Source: Methanosaeta sp. PtaB.Bin018
Lineage (GTDB): Archaea > Halobacteriota > Methanosarcinia > Methanotrichales > Methanotrichaceae
NCBI GenBank assembly: GCA_002067755.1
Contig: MVQH01000084.1
Coordinates: 1-44,134 of the forward strand
Direction of reading: 5' to 3'
Length of the DNA stretch: 44,134 nt
The notes under the pieces are model-generated. The model worked only from the letters and a program-made list of their open reading frames with translations, had not been told where the DNA came from and did not search any database. Positions 32,815 through 40,993 of the stretch are shown here, one piece after another. Positions within the stretch are counted from its first letter, which is position 1; the number at the start of each line of letters is the position of its first letter. The translations under genes and the position numbers were made by a program.

Positions 32815-33743
32815 GGGCCAGGATAAGAGATTTCTTTGAGACAAAGGACGGCTGGATCTTCGCGGTGGCGGATTACACTCATTTGCAAGGACTGCGCTCC
32901 CTGCTTCGCTATGTTCCAAATGAAGCTGGAGAGCGCGAGGCTGGAGGCAAGCGCTACCAGAAATTGGATTTTGGACCTGCCTATGAGTTCTTGAGGAGAG
33001 TGCGGCCTGATTATGTTCAAGACCTTCATGTGGTCCCAGAATCGGATGTGCTCAAGCTTTACAGGCCGCCCGATGGCCTCAGGGCCGTGGCTGCGAAGGA
33101 TACGAGAGTCATGAGGATAGCCACAATCCTCGCAGATGCAGGAATCCCATGGGAGCAGATGGGCATCACCGGCTCCATGCTCGTCGGCCTGCAAAGCCCT
33201 GGCTCAGACATAGATTTCGTAGTTTATGGGCCATGGTGGTGGAAGGCCAGGGAGATAATAGAAGAGGCCAAAGTGCGGGGAGATGTTCGGGATCTGGACG
33301 AGGCCATGTGGAGAAAGATTTACTCCAAGCGAAAACCTGAAACGAGCTTCGACGAGTTCATGCTCCATGAGAAGCGGAAAGGCAACAGGGGCATGATCGA
33401 TGGCACTTACTTCGACCTGCTCTTCACACGCGACTGGAGCCAGATCCAACAGCATCCGATGGGAAAGCCCGCTGGCAGGTGCAGGATAGAGGCAGAGGTG
33501 GTTGATGCGCAGTTCGCCTTCGACAGCCCGGCCATATACCGGCTGGATCACGAGGAGGTTGTGGAGATATTCTGCTACTCTCATACATATGCAGGCCAGG
33601 CACTGCCGGGCGAGACGATAGAGGCACAGGGGGCTCTGGAAGAGACAGCACAAGGCCTGCGCCTTGTGGTAGGAACCACACGCGAGGCCAGAGGCGAATG
33701 GATCAGATCTCTCACGCTTCTGGAAGGTGAAAAAGATTATTAA
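32811..33743 (+). CDS. predicted nucleotidyltransferase (pol beta superfamily)
   Basis: The 310-aa protein starts at a TTG overlapping the previous stop. After an N-terminal domain of about 110 residues it has a nucleotidyltransferase core, GSMLVGLQSPGSDIDFVVYG, with the GS-x(9-11)-DxD pattern near residue 125. The last 80 residues form a small beta-rich domain (EEVVEIFCYSHTYAGQALPG). This order matches an archaeal family of predicted nucleotidyltransferases (COG1665-like). Substrate unknown. Coupling to the t6A synthase suggests a role in RNA or tRNA metabolism. Confidence 0.8.
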   Translation: MRARIRDFFETKDGWIFAVADYTHLQGLRSLLRYVPNEAGEREAGGKRYQKLDFGPAYEFLRRVRPDYVQDLHVVPESDVLKLYRPPDGLRAVAAKDTRVMRIATILADAGIPWEQMGITGSMLVGLQSPGSDIDFVVYGPWWWKAREIIEEAKVRGDVRDLDEAMWRKIYSKRKPETSFDEFMLHEKRKGNRGMIDGTYFDLLFTRDWSQIQQHPMGKPAGRCRIEAEVVDAQFAFDSPAIYRLDHEEVVEIFCYSHTYAGQALPGETIEAQGALEETAQGLRLVVGTTREARGEWIRSLTLLEGEKDY

Positions 33744-33754
33744 GAGGTTTTTGG

Positions 33755-35269
33755 ATGTTGCAAGTTCGTCCCTTCGATATCGAGATAGGTCAGCACAAGG
33801 TCATGCTCAATTTAGTGGATGCTAGGGAGAGGGGCTTGAATGCAGGCGACCGGGTCAGGGTCAGAACAAAAGGCGCTGCGACCACTGCGATTCTCGACAC
33901 TACCACTCAAATGGTCAAGCCCGGTGAGATTGGAATCTTCACTGAGGCGCTAAAAGAGCTGAAGAGCCCTACCAGTGTCGATGTCCTTCCTGCTCCCAAG
34001 CCCGCGTCCCTCTGCTACATCAAAAAGATGATGGACAAGCAGAAGCTCACTGAGGATCAGATTCGTGCCATAGTGCAGGACATCGTGGACAACAACCTCA
34101 GCGAGATTGAGCTCTCCGCCTACGTCACAGCCTCATACATTCATAACATGGACTCACAGGAGACTGAATGGCTTACAAGGGCGATGATCGAGACTGGTGA
34201 GAGGATCCACTTCGATTCTCATCCCATCATGGATAAACATAGTATTGGCGGGGTTCCGGGCAACAAGGTGTCCCTTCTTGTGGTGCCGATCGTCGCAGCC
34301 TCAGGCCTTCTGATCCCCAAGACCAGCTCTCGAGCCATCACCGGCGCTGGTGGGACGGCCGACCTGATGGAGGTTATGGCCAATGTGGAATTCACTGCCG
34401 AGGAGATCAAGGAGATGACTGAGAAGGTGGGAGGGGTCATCGTCTGGGGCGGAGCCACGAACATCGCTCCTGCAGATGATAAGTTGATCAAGGCTGAGTA
34501 TGCTCTGTCCATCGATCCCTACAGCCAGATGCTCGCCTCCATCATGGCCAAGAAAGGGGCTGTCGGTGCGGACTCCGTGGTAGTGGACATGCCAGTCGGT
34601 CCGGGCACCAAGCTTGCCACCCCCGAGAACGGCCGCTCGCTCGCCAAGGACCTCATCGACCTGGGAGAGCGCCTAGGCATTCGCGTTGAGTGCGCAATGA
34701 CCTTTGGAGGCTCTCCAGTGGGCAGGACCATAGGACCTGCCCTGGAGGTACGAGAGGCTTTGACTGTTCTTGAGAACAAAGGCGGACCGAATAGCCTCAA
34801 GGAGAAGAGCCTGTCTTTAGCCGGCATCTTGCTTGAGATGGGCGGTGTGGCCGGAAGAGGAGAGGGCTACAAGGCTGCAGAGGAGATACTCACCAGTGGA
34901 AAAGCCCATAAGAAGCTCATGGAGATCATCGAGATCCAGGGAGGCAATCCTCAGATCAAGAGCGAGGAGATCGTCATCGGCGAGAACTGTGAAGATATCT
35001 TAGCCCCCACAAGCGGATACGTCGTAGCTTTCTTCAACAAGAGGCTGGTGGAGCTGGCACGCATGGCAGGCGCGCCAGCTGACAAGAAGGCAGGCGTGAT
35101 AATCCACAAGAAGATGGGAGAGCGGGTAAAGAAGGGCGAGCCTTTGATCACCATCTGCTCAAGCTCCGACTGGGAGCTCGAAAGCGCAGCGAAGGATGCG
35201 AAGAGGCAGATGCCAATCGTCGTCGAGGGCATGCTACTGGAGAGGTACCCCAGGATCACAGAGCTTTGA
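33755..35269 (+). CDS. AMP phosphorylase (archaeal DeoA type)
   Basis: The 504-aa protein has the thymidine phosphorylase family fold. An archaeal N-terminal domain of about 85 residues is followed by the core with DKHSIGGVPGNKVSLLVVPI, KTSSRAITGAGGTADLMEV and GGATNIAPADDKLI. The N-terminal extension marks AMP phosphorylase, which releases adenine from AMP and gives ribose 1,5-bisphosphate for the AMP pathway with R15P isomerase and type III RuBisCO. Neither partner is in this window. The HDAC-like gene follows with a very short gap. Confidence 0.93.
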   Translation: MLQVRPFDIEIGQHKVMLNLVDARERGLNAGDRVRVRTKGAATTAILDTTTQMVKPGEIGIFTEALKELKSPTSVDVLPAPKPASLCYIKKMMDKQKLTEDQIRAIVQDIVDNNLSEIELSAYVTASYIHNMDSQETEWLTRAMIETGERIHFDSHPIMDKHSIGGVPGNKVSLLVVPIVAASGLLIPKTSSRAITGAGGTADLMEVMANVEFTAEEIKEMTEKVGGVIVWGGATNIAPADDKLIKAEYALSIDPYSQMLASIMAKKGAVGADSVVVDMPVGPGTKLATPENGRSLAKDLIDLGERLGIRVECAMTFGGSPVGRTIGPALEVREALTVLENKGGPNSLKEKSLSLAGILLEMGGVAGRGEGYKAAEEILTSGKAHKKLMEIIEIQGGNPQIKSEEIVIGENCEDILAPTSGYVVAFFNKRLVELARMAGAPADKKAGVIIHKKMGERVKKGEPLITICSSSDWELESAAKDAKRQMPIVVEGMLLERYPRITEL

Positions 35270-35289
35270 TTGGTGATACGAGGTCGACC

Positions 35290-36135
35290 ATGTTAGTGGC
35301 AATCACATATCATGAGGATTTTGCAAAGAGTGGATTTTCAGTCCTCAAAGAGAGGATCCGTCCGTCCTATGAAAAGCTGATGGAGTCGGGGCTGGTCGAC
35401 GGCGTTGAAGTACAGGTTTTTTCGGCAAAACCTGTGCCTTTAAGGCTGGTCGAGAGAGCACATACTCCTGAACATATGGCCAACATGCAGAGCGATCCGT
35501 ACAGGAATGTGGCACTGCTGTCTGCTGGCAGCGTCATGATGGCGGCGGAGATGGTAGCAAGGGGTGAAGCAAAGGCCGCCTTCGCATATACTGGGACAGC
35601 AGGGCACCATGCCTCGCGGGGAAGCTGCTGGGGTTTTTGCTATTTCAACGATGTCGCCATCACCATATTGCGCCTGCGCGAGATGGGCCTGGAGCGCTTT
35701 CTCATAATAGATGTAGATCCTCATTTTGGGGATGGCACGCGTGACTTCTTTGGTGAGGATCCTAACGTCTTTCACATAAACTTTCACAGCGGCAGCGATG
35801 AGGTGCATGACCCTCAAATGAACAATTACGACATCGGCCTCACCTTTGGAGCCAGCAACGAAAGGTTCCTGGGGGCCTTGAAGAGCGCCCTTGAGCTGGC
35901 CAAGGACTTCGACTACCAGATCGCCTTCGTCATATTTGGCCACGACTCCCATCAGGACGACTATGGTGGCTTCAACCTCACATTCGAAGCCTATCCGAGG
36001 ATGGCGCAGATGATCTGGGAGGCTGTCGGGAGGAAGAATTTAGTCTGGGTTCTAAGCGGTGGCTCGTGTGTGCATGTGGCAGAGCGGGTGATACCAGACA
36101 TCATCAGAGTGCTGGCAGGACGGTGGCCGTCTTGA
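35290..36135 (+). CDS. histone deacetylase family protein
   Basis: The 281-aa protein (ATG at 35290 with GAGGT 5-7 nt upstream; the frame is open to a TTG at 35266) has the HDAC-fold active-site elements GTAGHHASRGSCWGFCYFND with the His-His dyad, the zinc ligands in IDVDPHFGDGTRDFF, HINFHSG and FGHDSHQDDYGG. Archaeal relatives act as lysine deacetylases or as deacetylases of polyamines and small molecules. Which substrate applies here is not visible. The catalytic residues are all present. The next gene starts 2 bp after its stop. Confidence 0.9.
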   Translation: MLVAITYHEDFAKSGFSVLKERIRPSYEKLMESGLVDGVEVQVFSAKPVPLRLVERAHTPEHMANMQSDPYRNVALLSAGSVMMAAEMVARGEAKAAFAYTGTAGHHASRGSCWGFCYFNDVAITILRLREMGLERFLIIDVDPHFGDGTRDFFGEDPNVFHINFHSGSDEVHDPQMNNYDIGLTFGASNERFLGALKSALELAKDFDYQIAFVIFGHDSHQDDYGGFNLTFEAYPRMAQMIWEAVGRKNLVWVLSGGSCVHVAERVIPDIIRVLAGRWPS

Positions 36136-36137
36136 AG

Positions 36138-36989
36138 ATGGCCTCCAACTGCTATCCATGCATATTGGATCGGGCCAAGTTCGAGAGCGACCTGGTCCTC
36201 TCATCAGAGGCAGAGAAGAAGGCTGCTATTGAGGAGCTGGTGGACTTCATGGCCTGCCACAAGGGAGGAGTTCCTGCCCTGGTAGGGACCGAGAGGGAGA
36301 GGATCATAAAAAGGCGCAGTGGAAAGTCCGATCCGTATCAACTCCTAAAAGAGGAGAGCAACCGCGTTGCAAGGAGTCTCCTGCCTGTGGCTGAGAGGTT
36401 CTACGAGGAGGCAGATGATAAGATCGAGGCATTGATCCGAATAGCCGCCGCAGCCAACTCCATGGAGTTCGGCGTCAAGGGCCACGACTTCGACAACTCC
36501 ACATTTGGGAGCGTCTTCCTGATCACTTTGCGCGAGCGGCTGGCTGGCGATATGGAGGAGGTGAAGAGACGCCTGCATAGCTTCAAAAATATCTTCTATC
36601 TGACAGACAACTCAGGCGAGGCGGTCTTCGATCTGTTTGTGATCGAGAAGCTCAGGGATATGGGCAAGAGCGTCGCGATAGGATCGAAGTCCAAGCCCAT
36701 CTTGAACGATGTGACTGCAGAGGAGATAGCCGCCATGACATGCGAACGTGTCGTGCCCACGGGCGATGTGGTTGGAACATCCCTGGAACACTTGAGTCCT
36801 GAGGCTTCGGCGCTTTTGAACAACCCGGACTGGCTTGTTCTGTCCAAAGGCATGGGAAACTTTGAGACGATCTCTGAATACGATCAGATGCTGTCAGGGC
36901 GACTTATCTATGTGTTCCGCGCCAAGTGCGAGCCCGTGGCCATGAAGATGAACGTCCCCAGGGGAACGCTAGTGGCATGCCCGGTTTAA
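36138..36989 (+). CDS. DUF89 damage-control phosphatase family protein
   Basis: The 283-aa protein begins MASNCYPCILDRA, with the CxxC found in archaeal DUF89 proteins, and has the family motifs FYLTDNSGEAVFDLFVIEKL with the metal-binding Asp-Asn, and SKGMGNFETIS near the C-terminus. DUF89 (ARMT1-like) proteins are metal-dependent phosphatases thought to remove damaged sugar or nucleotide phosphates. The position after AMP phosphorylase supports a sugar-phosphate target; this is inference. The frame extends to 36066 within the HDAC gene, but the ATG at 36138 fits the family start. Its stop overlaps the stop of the convergent PAC2 gene in a TTAA. Confidence 0.9.
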   Translation: MASNCYPCILDRAKFESDLVLSSEAEKKAAIEELVDFMACHKGGVPALVGTERERIIKRRSGKSDPYQLLKEESNRVARSLLPVAERFYEEADDKIEALIRIAAAANSMEFGVKGHDFDNSTFGSVFLITLRERLAGDMEEVKRRLHSFKNIFYLTDNSGEAVFDLFVIEKLRDMGKSVAIGSKSKPILNDVTAEEIAAMTCERVVPTGDVVGTSLEHLSPEASALLNNPDWLVLSKGMGNFETISEYDQMLSGRLIYVFRAKCEPVAMKMNVPRGTLVACPV

Positions 36990-37648
36990 CGGTAGTTCAT
37001 GTCCACGTCTTCGGGAACGAACTGTTCGGGACCCTCGGTCTCCTGCTCCATCAGAGATATCTCCAAATCGAGATTAAGCAGTCCTTTCAATGCCTCCAAG
37101 AGGCTCGTCGCAGCTCTTATGTCCACGAGGTCTTCTCCAGTGCTCGTTCCGAGCAGGCAAAAGCCGCGCATTTCATGCAATGGCGCAAGCCCGGCCAGAA
37201 GGCCGTTCAGGCCTCCGATGGCACCAGTCCTCAAGAGCGGAATTTTATTTTGCGCTAAGGCAGCGGCGCTGTCAAAGTCGCTGGCAGCGCCCAGCACCTT
37301 CTCCTTTGTGTCTCCAACATAAGCTGCCAGGGTTATGACGTCGGTCACCTTTTCTTCCTTCAATGTTTCAAGGACCTCTCCGGCCAGCAGATACATTCCC
37401 ACAACATCCAGCGGCTGGGCGTCGCCAGACAGGAGCAGCATATTTTTTCTGTTTTTTGGAACCTTCAGTTCGGCATGCAAAAGCTCAGACATTCCATTGG
37501 AGACCATAACTTGCGCTGGAAAAACACGCGAAAAAAAGGACTTGTATGTGCTGGACTCCAGCGCCGTGGCAAGATACTCGCAAGCCACCTTGCCTACGCT
37601 CCCAATTCCAGGAAGTCCAGCAATGCATATTTTACATGATTCAAACAT
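36986..37648 (-). CDS. PAC2-family protein (proteasome assembly chaperone-like)
   Basis: The 220-aa protein shows the archaeal PAC2 fold: ICIAGLPGIGSVGKVACEYL at the start, MLLLSGDAQPLDVVGMYLLAGEVL, VITLAAYVGDTKEK, IGGLNGLLAGLAPLHEMRGFCLLGT. Archaeal members (PbaA/PbaB-like) are homologues of proteasome assembly chaperones; some bind PAN. In this window PAN lies 5 kb away. The ATG at 37648 has no strong Shine-Dalgarno. The upstream exported-protein gene ends 4 bp before it, so the two are co-transcribed. Confidence 0.88.
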   Translation of the reverse strand: MFESCKICIAGLPGIGSVGKVACEYLATALESSTYKSFFSRVFPAQVMVSNGMSELLHAELKVPKNRKNMLLLSGDAQPLDVVGMYLLAGEVLETLKEEKVTDVITLAAYVGDTKEKVLGAASDFDSAAALAQNKIPLLRTGAIGGLNGLLAGLAPLHEMRGFCLLGTSTGEDLVDIRAATSLLEALKGLLNLDLEISLMEQETEGPEQFVPEDVDMNYR

Positions 37649-37652
37649 CGTT

Positions 37653-38267
37653 TTACTTGCCCACAGCCCTGATCATCCAGTTGACCTTTATGGTCTCATT
37701 TGTATCCGTCATCTTGAACTGAGCAGGAATCATCTGGCCATTCATGAAGAAGTACGAGTTGCCTGTCCCGCTGTCGCTTTCCATGGCGATGCCCATGGCT
37801 CCCCTGTCATAAAATACCACGTAGAAATCGCCTGTCACCTGCAAAGCTGGTATCTCAATTGCGCTGAATCCCGTTGGTGGAGTCGTGGAGAGGAAGTAGT
37901 TATTCTGCTCGTCTGCAAACTTGTAGAGCAGGTTGTAGTCTTTGTCTCTTATCTCTATGAGGAAGTTCCTGTCAGATGGAAATGTCTGTGTGGTATTATT
38001 AAATCCGCTCCAGCCCATTACCTCGATCCAATTAAGCTTCCATCCGGCATTGGGGGCAGTGAATTTCACAGCTTCGCCCACGTTGATACCACTTATTCCA
38101 AAGTCGTTTATGGCTGAGTAGAGCGAGAGGTTCATATCCGACAAGTTCTTTCCGCTGTCTGCTCTGAGAATGGTCAATTTCGATGTGCTCGTGGAATCCT
38201 CCGCCATTGCATCAAAACACAGTGCTGCACAACATAAGGCGGCAATTATTATGATACTCTTCTTCAA
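37653..38267 (-). CDS. exported beta-rich protein of unknown function
   Basis: I chose the TTG at 38267, which follows GGGTGATAA and yields a clean signal peptide (LKKSIIIIAALCCAALCFDAMA). The ATG at 38303 or the frame opening at 38381 would put polar residues before it. The mature part of about 180 residues is rich in strands: LNWIEVMGWSGFNN, NFLIEIRDKDYNLLYKF, FYVVFYDRGAMGIAM and a final VNWMIRAVGK, suggesting a jelly-roll or Ig-like domain on the cell surface. I do not recognise the family. It precedes the PAC2 gene on the same strand. Confidence 0.7.
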   Translation of the reverse strand: MKKSIIIIAALCCAALCFDAMAEDSTSTSKLTILRADSGKNLSDMNLSLYSAINDFGISGINVGEAVKFTAPNAGWKLNWIEVMGWSGFNNTTQTFPSDRNFLIEIRDKDYNLLYKFADEQNNYFLSTTPPTGFSAIEIPALQVTGDFYVVFYDRGAMGIAMESDSGTGNSYFFMNGQMIPAQFKMTDTNETIKVNWMIRAVGK

Positions 38268-38390
38268 ATTATCACCCAACGAGAGCCATTGAACTCTATC
38301 CATATATAGGTGCTGATGGAGTTGATCTGGATTTTCCAAAGGTATCAGCTCCTTGCAACCTGTGGGCATCCTGTGACACATGTTATATTA

Positions 38391-39161
38391 TTATGTTTTT
38401 ATTCTGCATTTTGCAGCCTTCTGCACGCTTTGATCTGGGTCTTGAGCCAGTTGCATCAGCGTCTTTGCAGTCGTTCTCGGGTTTGAGGCCACAGCCTCAC
38501 GAACCCTCCAGGACCAATGGCAAGAGAGCTCCTCCAGGATATTTTCGTTGAGGTTTATGTTTCTGGCCACCGCCTCCCTGATCTCCCAGCTCTTGTCCGA
38601 TGCGAGGGCTGCCAGTGCCGCCTGTGGTGTCCTCGGGTTCGATGCAACTGTAGCCCGGACATCCATGATTCTGTCAGATGATAGATAGACGAGCAGATCC
38701 TCTGGCGTCGAGGGATTTTGGGCGATGTTGTTTCGAACAAGCCAGCTCACATCCTTTGCCAGCCTGCTCATCAGCTCAGCTCTCATAAGAGGATTGGATG
38801 CTGCCGCTGCCCTGACATGCTCATCTAAATCGCGAGCCAGATACTCCAGTGTCTCTTGATCGACGTTCCTGTTCCGCGCCACAGCCTCCTTCACCAGATA
38901 TCTGTTCTTTTGCAGAGTGCTGTCGTAGTCCACCATCTCATCGCCTGCAAGCATCTCCAGGATCTTGGATGGTGTTCGGCTGTTCAAAGCAACTGCTGCC
39001 CTGACGAAGCCGGAGCTGTCGGCGGCAAGCCTCTCAAGCGCATCCTGCGAGGCCTTAGCATTTCCTGCCACCGCCTCTCTTACCCATTGTACTGGATCCC
39101 CGGCAAGGACCTTCAAGATCTCTTCTGGGGTGCCAGAATCCCAGGCAACCTTGCGGCGCAC
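38391..39161 (-). CDS. LRV-type helical repeat protein
   Basis: The 256-aa protein consists almost wholly of about nine repeats of 26 residues with the pattern VREAVAxNPxTPxxxLxxLAxD, as in the leucine-rich repeat variant (LRV) and HEAT-like superhelices. The third repeat carries an insertion of about nine residues. There is no N-terminal Fe-S cluster segment like that of the Azotobacter LRV protein. The annotated start is a GTG at 39161, but the frame upstream still reads as a repeat (ELSRSWDWH before VRRKVAW) up to a stop near 39220, with no usual start codon there. It lies 38 bp after the VLRF1 gene, which suggests a shared mRNA and possibly a scaffold role. The partner is unknown. Confidence 0.8.
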   Translation of the reverse strand: MRRKVAWDSGTPEEILKVLAGDPVQWVREAVAGNAKASQDALERLAADSSGFVRAAVALNSRTPSKILEMLAGDEMVDYDSTLQKNRYLVKEAVARNRNVDQETLEYLARDLDEHVRAAAASNPLMRAELMSRLAKDVSWLVRNNIAQNPSTPEDLLVYLSSDRIMDVRATVASNPRTPQAALAALASDKSWEIREAVARNINLNENILEELSCHWSWRVREAVASNPRTTAKTLMQLAQDPDQSVQKAAKCRIKT

Positions 39162-39199
39162 ATGCCAGTCCCAGGATCTTGAGAGCTCAAATGGATCGT

Positions 39200-40147
39200 C
39201 TATTGGCGTGCGAAATCACATCCATTTTGTTCAATTCGATAGCATTTGAAGCCATAGACCTCATCGAGCAGCCTGTCCAGCCTCTTTTCATCATGCCGAT
39301 CAAGCCGCCGCTCCACCACAGGGAGCCCTAATGCTGGCGCAATCTGTTTCATTAGGCTCAGATCTCCGCCCAGCACCGCATACTTGACCACTGATGCATA
39401 CTTTGCCCTGAACTCTGCCAGTCTCTGGAGCACAGCCTCAATGTGGTTCGATACATCCTCCTCGCGCAAACGCTCAAATCTTTTCTGGCTCCAGCCTCCT
39501 TTGCTGTGCTTCTCTTTAACCTGGCTTTCCACAAACTCCTGCACCTCAAAGGCATCCCTGCCAAATGCCACCCCTAAAAGAGTGTCTCCTGCGTGGGCTG
39601 AGACTACAAGCACTGGCATCTCCATCAGATCTCGCAGATGATCGAGCTGGAATGTGCTGCCCTCGGCTGAGGAGCATTCGAGAATTGGAAATGGGGGGAC
39701 TAGCAGCAGGGTGAAGAGCTGAGGATATCTCAAGAATACCCAGCCACGTGTCGACTTGACGGCCCGGGCATATCTCTCTGCTTCCGGCGGAAGGCCACTG
39801 TTGTCGGGCAGAAATGCTGTCAGAAGATCGTCCATTGGAGAGCGGCATGTCTGCAGGCGTCTCATGAGCCCCTCCATCTCACGGATGCTGAGCCTCGTTC
39901 CAGGCGGATGGGCTCGTCTCTCCTCCAGGATTGTGGTTCCAGCAGCAGTCGATGCCGCCATCCTCTGTTCTGTTGCCTTGAGGGCCAATTTGGCCTCCTG
40001 GTAGGCTGATGCGAGCTTGCGGATCTTCTCCTCCCTCTTTTCTAAAGTTCGCACTAGCTCTTCATTCTCTCGTCTCAGCTCTGCCATGCTAAATTCCAGC
40101 TCGTGGATGCGGTCAGCCAGCTTCTTTTTGCCGAAGAGATCTACCAA
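39200..40147 (-). CDS. Vms1-like (VLRF1) peptidyl-tRNA hydrolase
   Basis: The 315-aa protein starts at a TTG with GGGAGGCAGGAG upstream. Residues about 10-65 are a charged coiled coil. The C-terminal half holds an eRF1-domain-2-like fold with the motif GGWSQKRFER at about 217-226. The Gln in this loop (about residue 221) corresponds to the catalytic Gln of Vms1/ANKZF1-type release factors. Then follow HIEAVLQRLAEF and YAVLGGDLSLMKQIAPAL. These proteins free nascent chains from peptidyl-tRNA on split or stalled ribosomes. A TATA-like element lies near 40207-40220, between this gene and the tRNA. Family assignment is by motif; activity is inferred. Confidence 0.82.
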   Translation of the reverse strand: MVDLFGKKKLADRIHELEFSMAELRRENEELVRTLEKREEKIRKLASAYQEAKLALKATEQRMAASTAAGTTILEERRAHPPGTRLSIREMEGLMRRLQTCRSPMDDLLTAFLPDNSGLPPEAERYARAVKSTRGWVFLRYPQLFTLLLVPPFPILECSSAEGSTFQLDHLRDLMEMPVLVVSAHAGDTLLGVAFGRDAFEVQEFVESQVKEKHSKGGWSQKRFERLREEDVSNHIEAVLQRLAEFRAKYASVVKYAVLGGDLSLMKQIAPALGLPVVERRLDRHDEKRLDRLLDEVYGFKCYRIEQNGCDFARQ

Positions 40148-40260
40148 ACTCCTGCCTCCCGATGACCCGGGTCAGCCAAACTGCAGAATCAATTCATCCA
40201 TCAGAAATATTTATTACACAATGGTAACATCTGATTTATCATCGCCAGGACATGGAGCGA

Positions 40261-40347
40261 CGGACTCGCTGGGACTCGAACCCAGGTCAGCGGGTTTCTT
40301 CGAAAGATCTCCGAAGCCCGCTAGGATGTCCTCTACCCTACGAGCCC
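40261..40347 (-). tRNA. tRNA-Arg(TCG) with a 15-nt intron
   Basis: On the minus strand the 5' acceptor GGGCTCG pairs with CGAGTCC (one G-U), followed by a G discriminator. The D-loop has A14, G15, G18G19 and A21. The anticodon arm is GCGGG-CTTCGGA-CCCGC with anticodon TCG, and the T arm is CTGGG-TTCGAGT-CCCAG. A 15-nt intron (40296-40310) follows position 37. CTTCG/CGAAG with 3-nt bulges GAG and AAA gives the bulge-helix-bulge cut by archaeal splicing endonuclease. CCA is not encoded. It stands upstream of the VLRF1 gene on the same strand. Confidence 0.92.
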
Positions 40348-40499
40348 ACCAAATATGGTTCAAGGTAATTTCCATGCTATTAACCTTTCCCAAAAGAGGC
40401 AGATTCGATTAATTATAAGTGTCTACCGCATGGTTTATTAATAATCAGGTCGGAAGGCAGACTCCGAGTGCAGTACACCAAGATCAGTCGTGTGGTAAC

Positions 40500-40985
40500 A
40501 TGAAAAAAAAAGCTTCAAGAGCTACAACAGAAGATGGGGTGCAAGAGATTTGGAAAGGCCTTCATGGGGAGGAAGGGTCGACGATCCCCCTTCTTCAAAA
40601 GGTTCAGTCCAAGCTGGGTTATATTTCTCCAGAAGCATTAAGAGAGATCGCCGAGGCGATGGGACTCTCTGAGAGCGAGGTTTACGGGATCGCCACCTTT
40701 TATTCCGAGTTCAAGCTAACCAAACCGGGCAGGCATCAGATAAAGATCTGCATGGGAACATCCTGCTACTTGGGCGGTGGAAAAGAGCTGCTGGAGCACA
40801 TGAGCCGGGAGCTGGGCATCAAACCGGGGAGGACCACAGAGGACGAGAGGTTTAGCCTGGAGACTGTGGCATGCCTTGGCTGCTGTTCCAAGTCACCTGT
40901 AATGGCCGTCGACGGAGTGATCTACGGAGGCCTTTCGCCATCTTCGGCCGAGAGCATACTTGCACATCTAGAATCGGAACCTTAA
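40500..40985 (+). CDS. NuoE-like [2Fe-2S] thioredoxin-fold subunit
   Basis: The 161-aa protein has the NuoE/HoxE/HydC layout: a helical N-terminus (LLQKVQSKLGYISPEALREIAEAMG, YGIATFYSEF) and a thioredoxin-like domain with four cysteines of a [2Fe-2S] cluster, CMGTSC and CLGCC. I chose the ATG at 40500, where the domain begins; the frame is open to 40419. TTTATTAAT near 40434 is a TATA candidate. It starts a three-gene module with the NuoF- and NuoG-like genes, the NADH-side arm of complex I and of NAD(P)-linked hydrogenases or formate dehydrogenases. Confidence 0.93.
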   Translation: MKKKASRATTEDGVQEIWKGLHGEEGSTIPLLQKVQSKLGYISPEALREIAEAMGLSESEVYGIATFYSEFKLTKPGRHQIKICMGTSCYLGGGKELLEHMSRELGIKPGRTTEDERFSLETVACLGCCSKSPVMAVDGVIYGGLSPSSAESILAHLESEP

Positions 40986-40993
40986 GAGCGATT

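Noticed and set aside
32568-33194. Minus-strand ORF of 208 codons opposite Sua5 and the nucleotidyltransferase
   Set aside because: Antisense shadow of two well-supported overlapping genes.
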